Below, piece after piece: positions 63,952 through 64,000 of a DNA stretch of 64,000 bases. The stretch is from the NCBI GenBank assembly GCA_024692685.1, contig JAILMJ010000053.1, forward strand, positions 51,663 to 115,662. The letters are read 5' to 3'. Position numbers and translations under genes: made by a program. The notes beneath the pieces are model-generated. The model saw only the letters and a program-made list of their open reading frames with translations, was not told the DNA's origin and made no database searches. Every line of letters begins with the position of its first letter. Positions within the stretch are counted from its first letter, which is position 1. The DNA comes from Clostridia bacterium. Lineage in GTDB: Bacteria; Bacillota; Clostridia; Oscillospirales; Acutalibacteraceae.

Positions 63952-64000
63952 TTAAAGTACTTCGGGAGCGAGTGAAAGAATCTTGGTATAATCCTTTTCA
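63952..64000 (-). CDS. rplN: 50S ribosomal protein L14, C-terminal end (cut by window edge)
   Basis: Only the last ~15 codons are inside the window. They encode KDYTKILSLAPEVL, the invariant C terminus of L14, before the TAA. The position just upstream of rplX is the standard order. Confidence 0.92.
   Translation of the reverse strand, partial: EKDYTKILSLAPEVL

Overview
The window reads as part of the chromosome of an anaerobic, low-to-mid GC Gram-positive bacterium of the class Clostridia, most like an uncultured gut Oscillospirales/Ruminococcaceae-type organism. The evidence is a clostridial spc/alpha ribosomal operon with zinc-binding (C+) forms of S14, L36 and L24 and a KOW protein after map, a bifurcating-type HndABCD [FeFe] hydrogenase, indolepyruvate ferredoxin oxidoreductase, meso-diaminopimelate dehydrogenase, many sigma-A-type promoters with 17-nt spacers, AGGAGG ribosome binding sites, and secreted proteins with InlB-type repeats. 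Species assignment is inference only. No tRNA, rRNA, CRISPR array, phage or transposase gene was seen.

Layout. 1-10.9 kb (minus strand): inositol degradation genes iolE (cut by the window edge) and iolD with a phosphoesterase. Upstream of these is an operon of a GPH sugar transporter, a membrane-anchored leucine-rich-repeat protein, a large secreted glycosidase-like protein and a secreted phosphodiesterase. A 242-bp cloverleaf-like palindromic element separates the two groups. 11.2-17 kb: enolase, then phenylacetate-CoA ligase with indolepyruvate oxidoreductase iorBA, and a divergent hsp20 gene carrying a CIRCE operator. 17-24 kb: an InlB-repeat surface protein, a lipoprotein with an OFA-family transporter, diaminopimelate dehydrogenase and a small phosphoesterase. 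24-31 kb: a heterodimeric ABC exporter, then a polar amino acid ABC transporter operon that ends in a histidine-racemase (CntK)-like gene. 31-38 kb: ylmH, then a five-gene operon of unknown function (two SCP2-like proteins flanking a split transketolase and a class III aminotransferase), then a strongly expressed small secreted protein followed by three stacked terminator hairpins. 38-43.7 kb: housekeeping genes PAP2, yraN, rnhB, capA-like, rbgA, two signal peptidases and rplS. 43.7-52 kb: the hydrogenase operon hndA...hndBCD with six signalling or sensor-like genes inserted after hndA. 52-54.6 kb: three lipoprotein genes. 54.6-64 kb: rplQ-rpoA-rpsD-rpsK-rpsM-rpmJ-infA-KOW-map-secY-rplO-rpmD-rpsE-rplR-rplF-rpsH-rpsN-rplE-rplX-rplN (minus strand, cut by the window edge), with no adk gene between secY and map.

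How the genes work together. The window combines core translation and secretion machinery with fermentative energy metabolism: enolase, aromatic 2-keto acid oxidation producing reduced ferredoxin, and an NAD(P)H/ferredoxin-linked hydrogenase able to reoxidise it. It also holds uptake or breakdown loci for inositol-type compounds and amino acids. The best candidates for an undescribed system are the SCP2-transketolase-aminotransferase operon (31996-36880) and the sensor-like gene block inside the hydrogenase operon (47694-51393). The histidine-racemase-like/ABC operon, the palindromic element at 3948-4189 and the phosphoesterase-glycosidase-inositol locus are further candidates.
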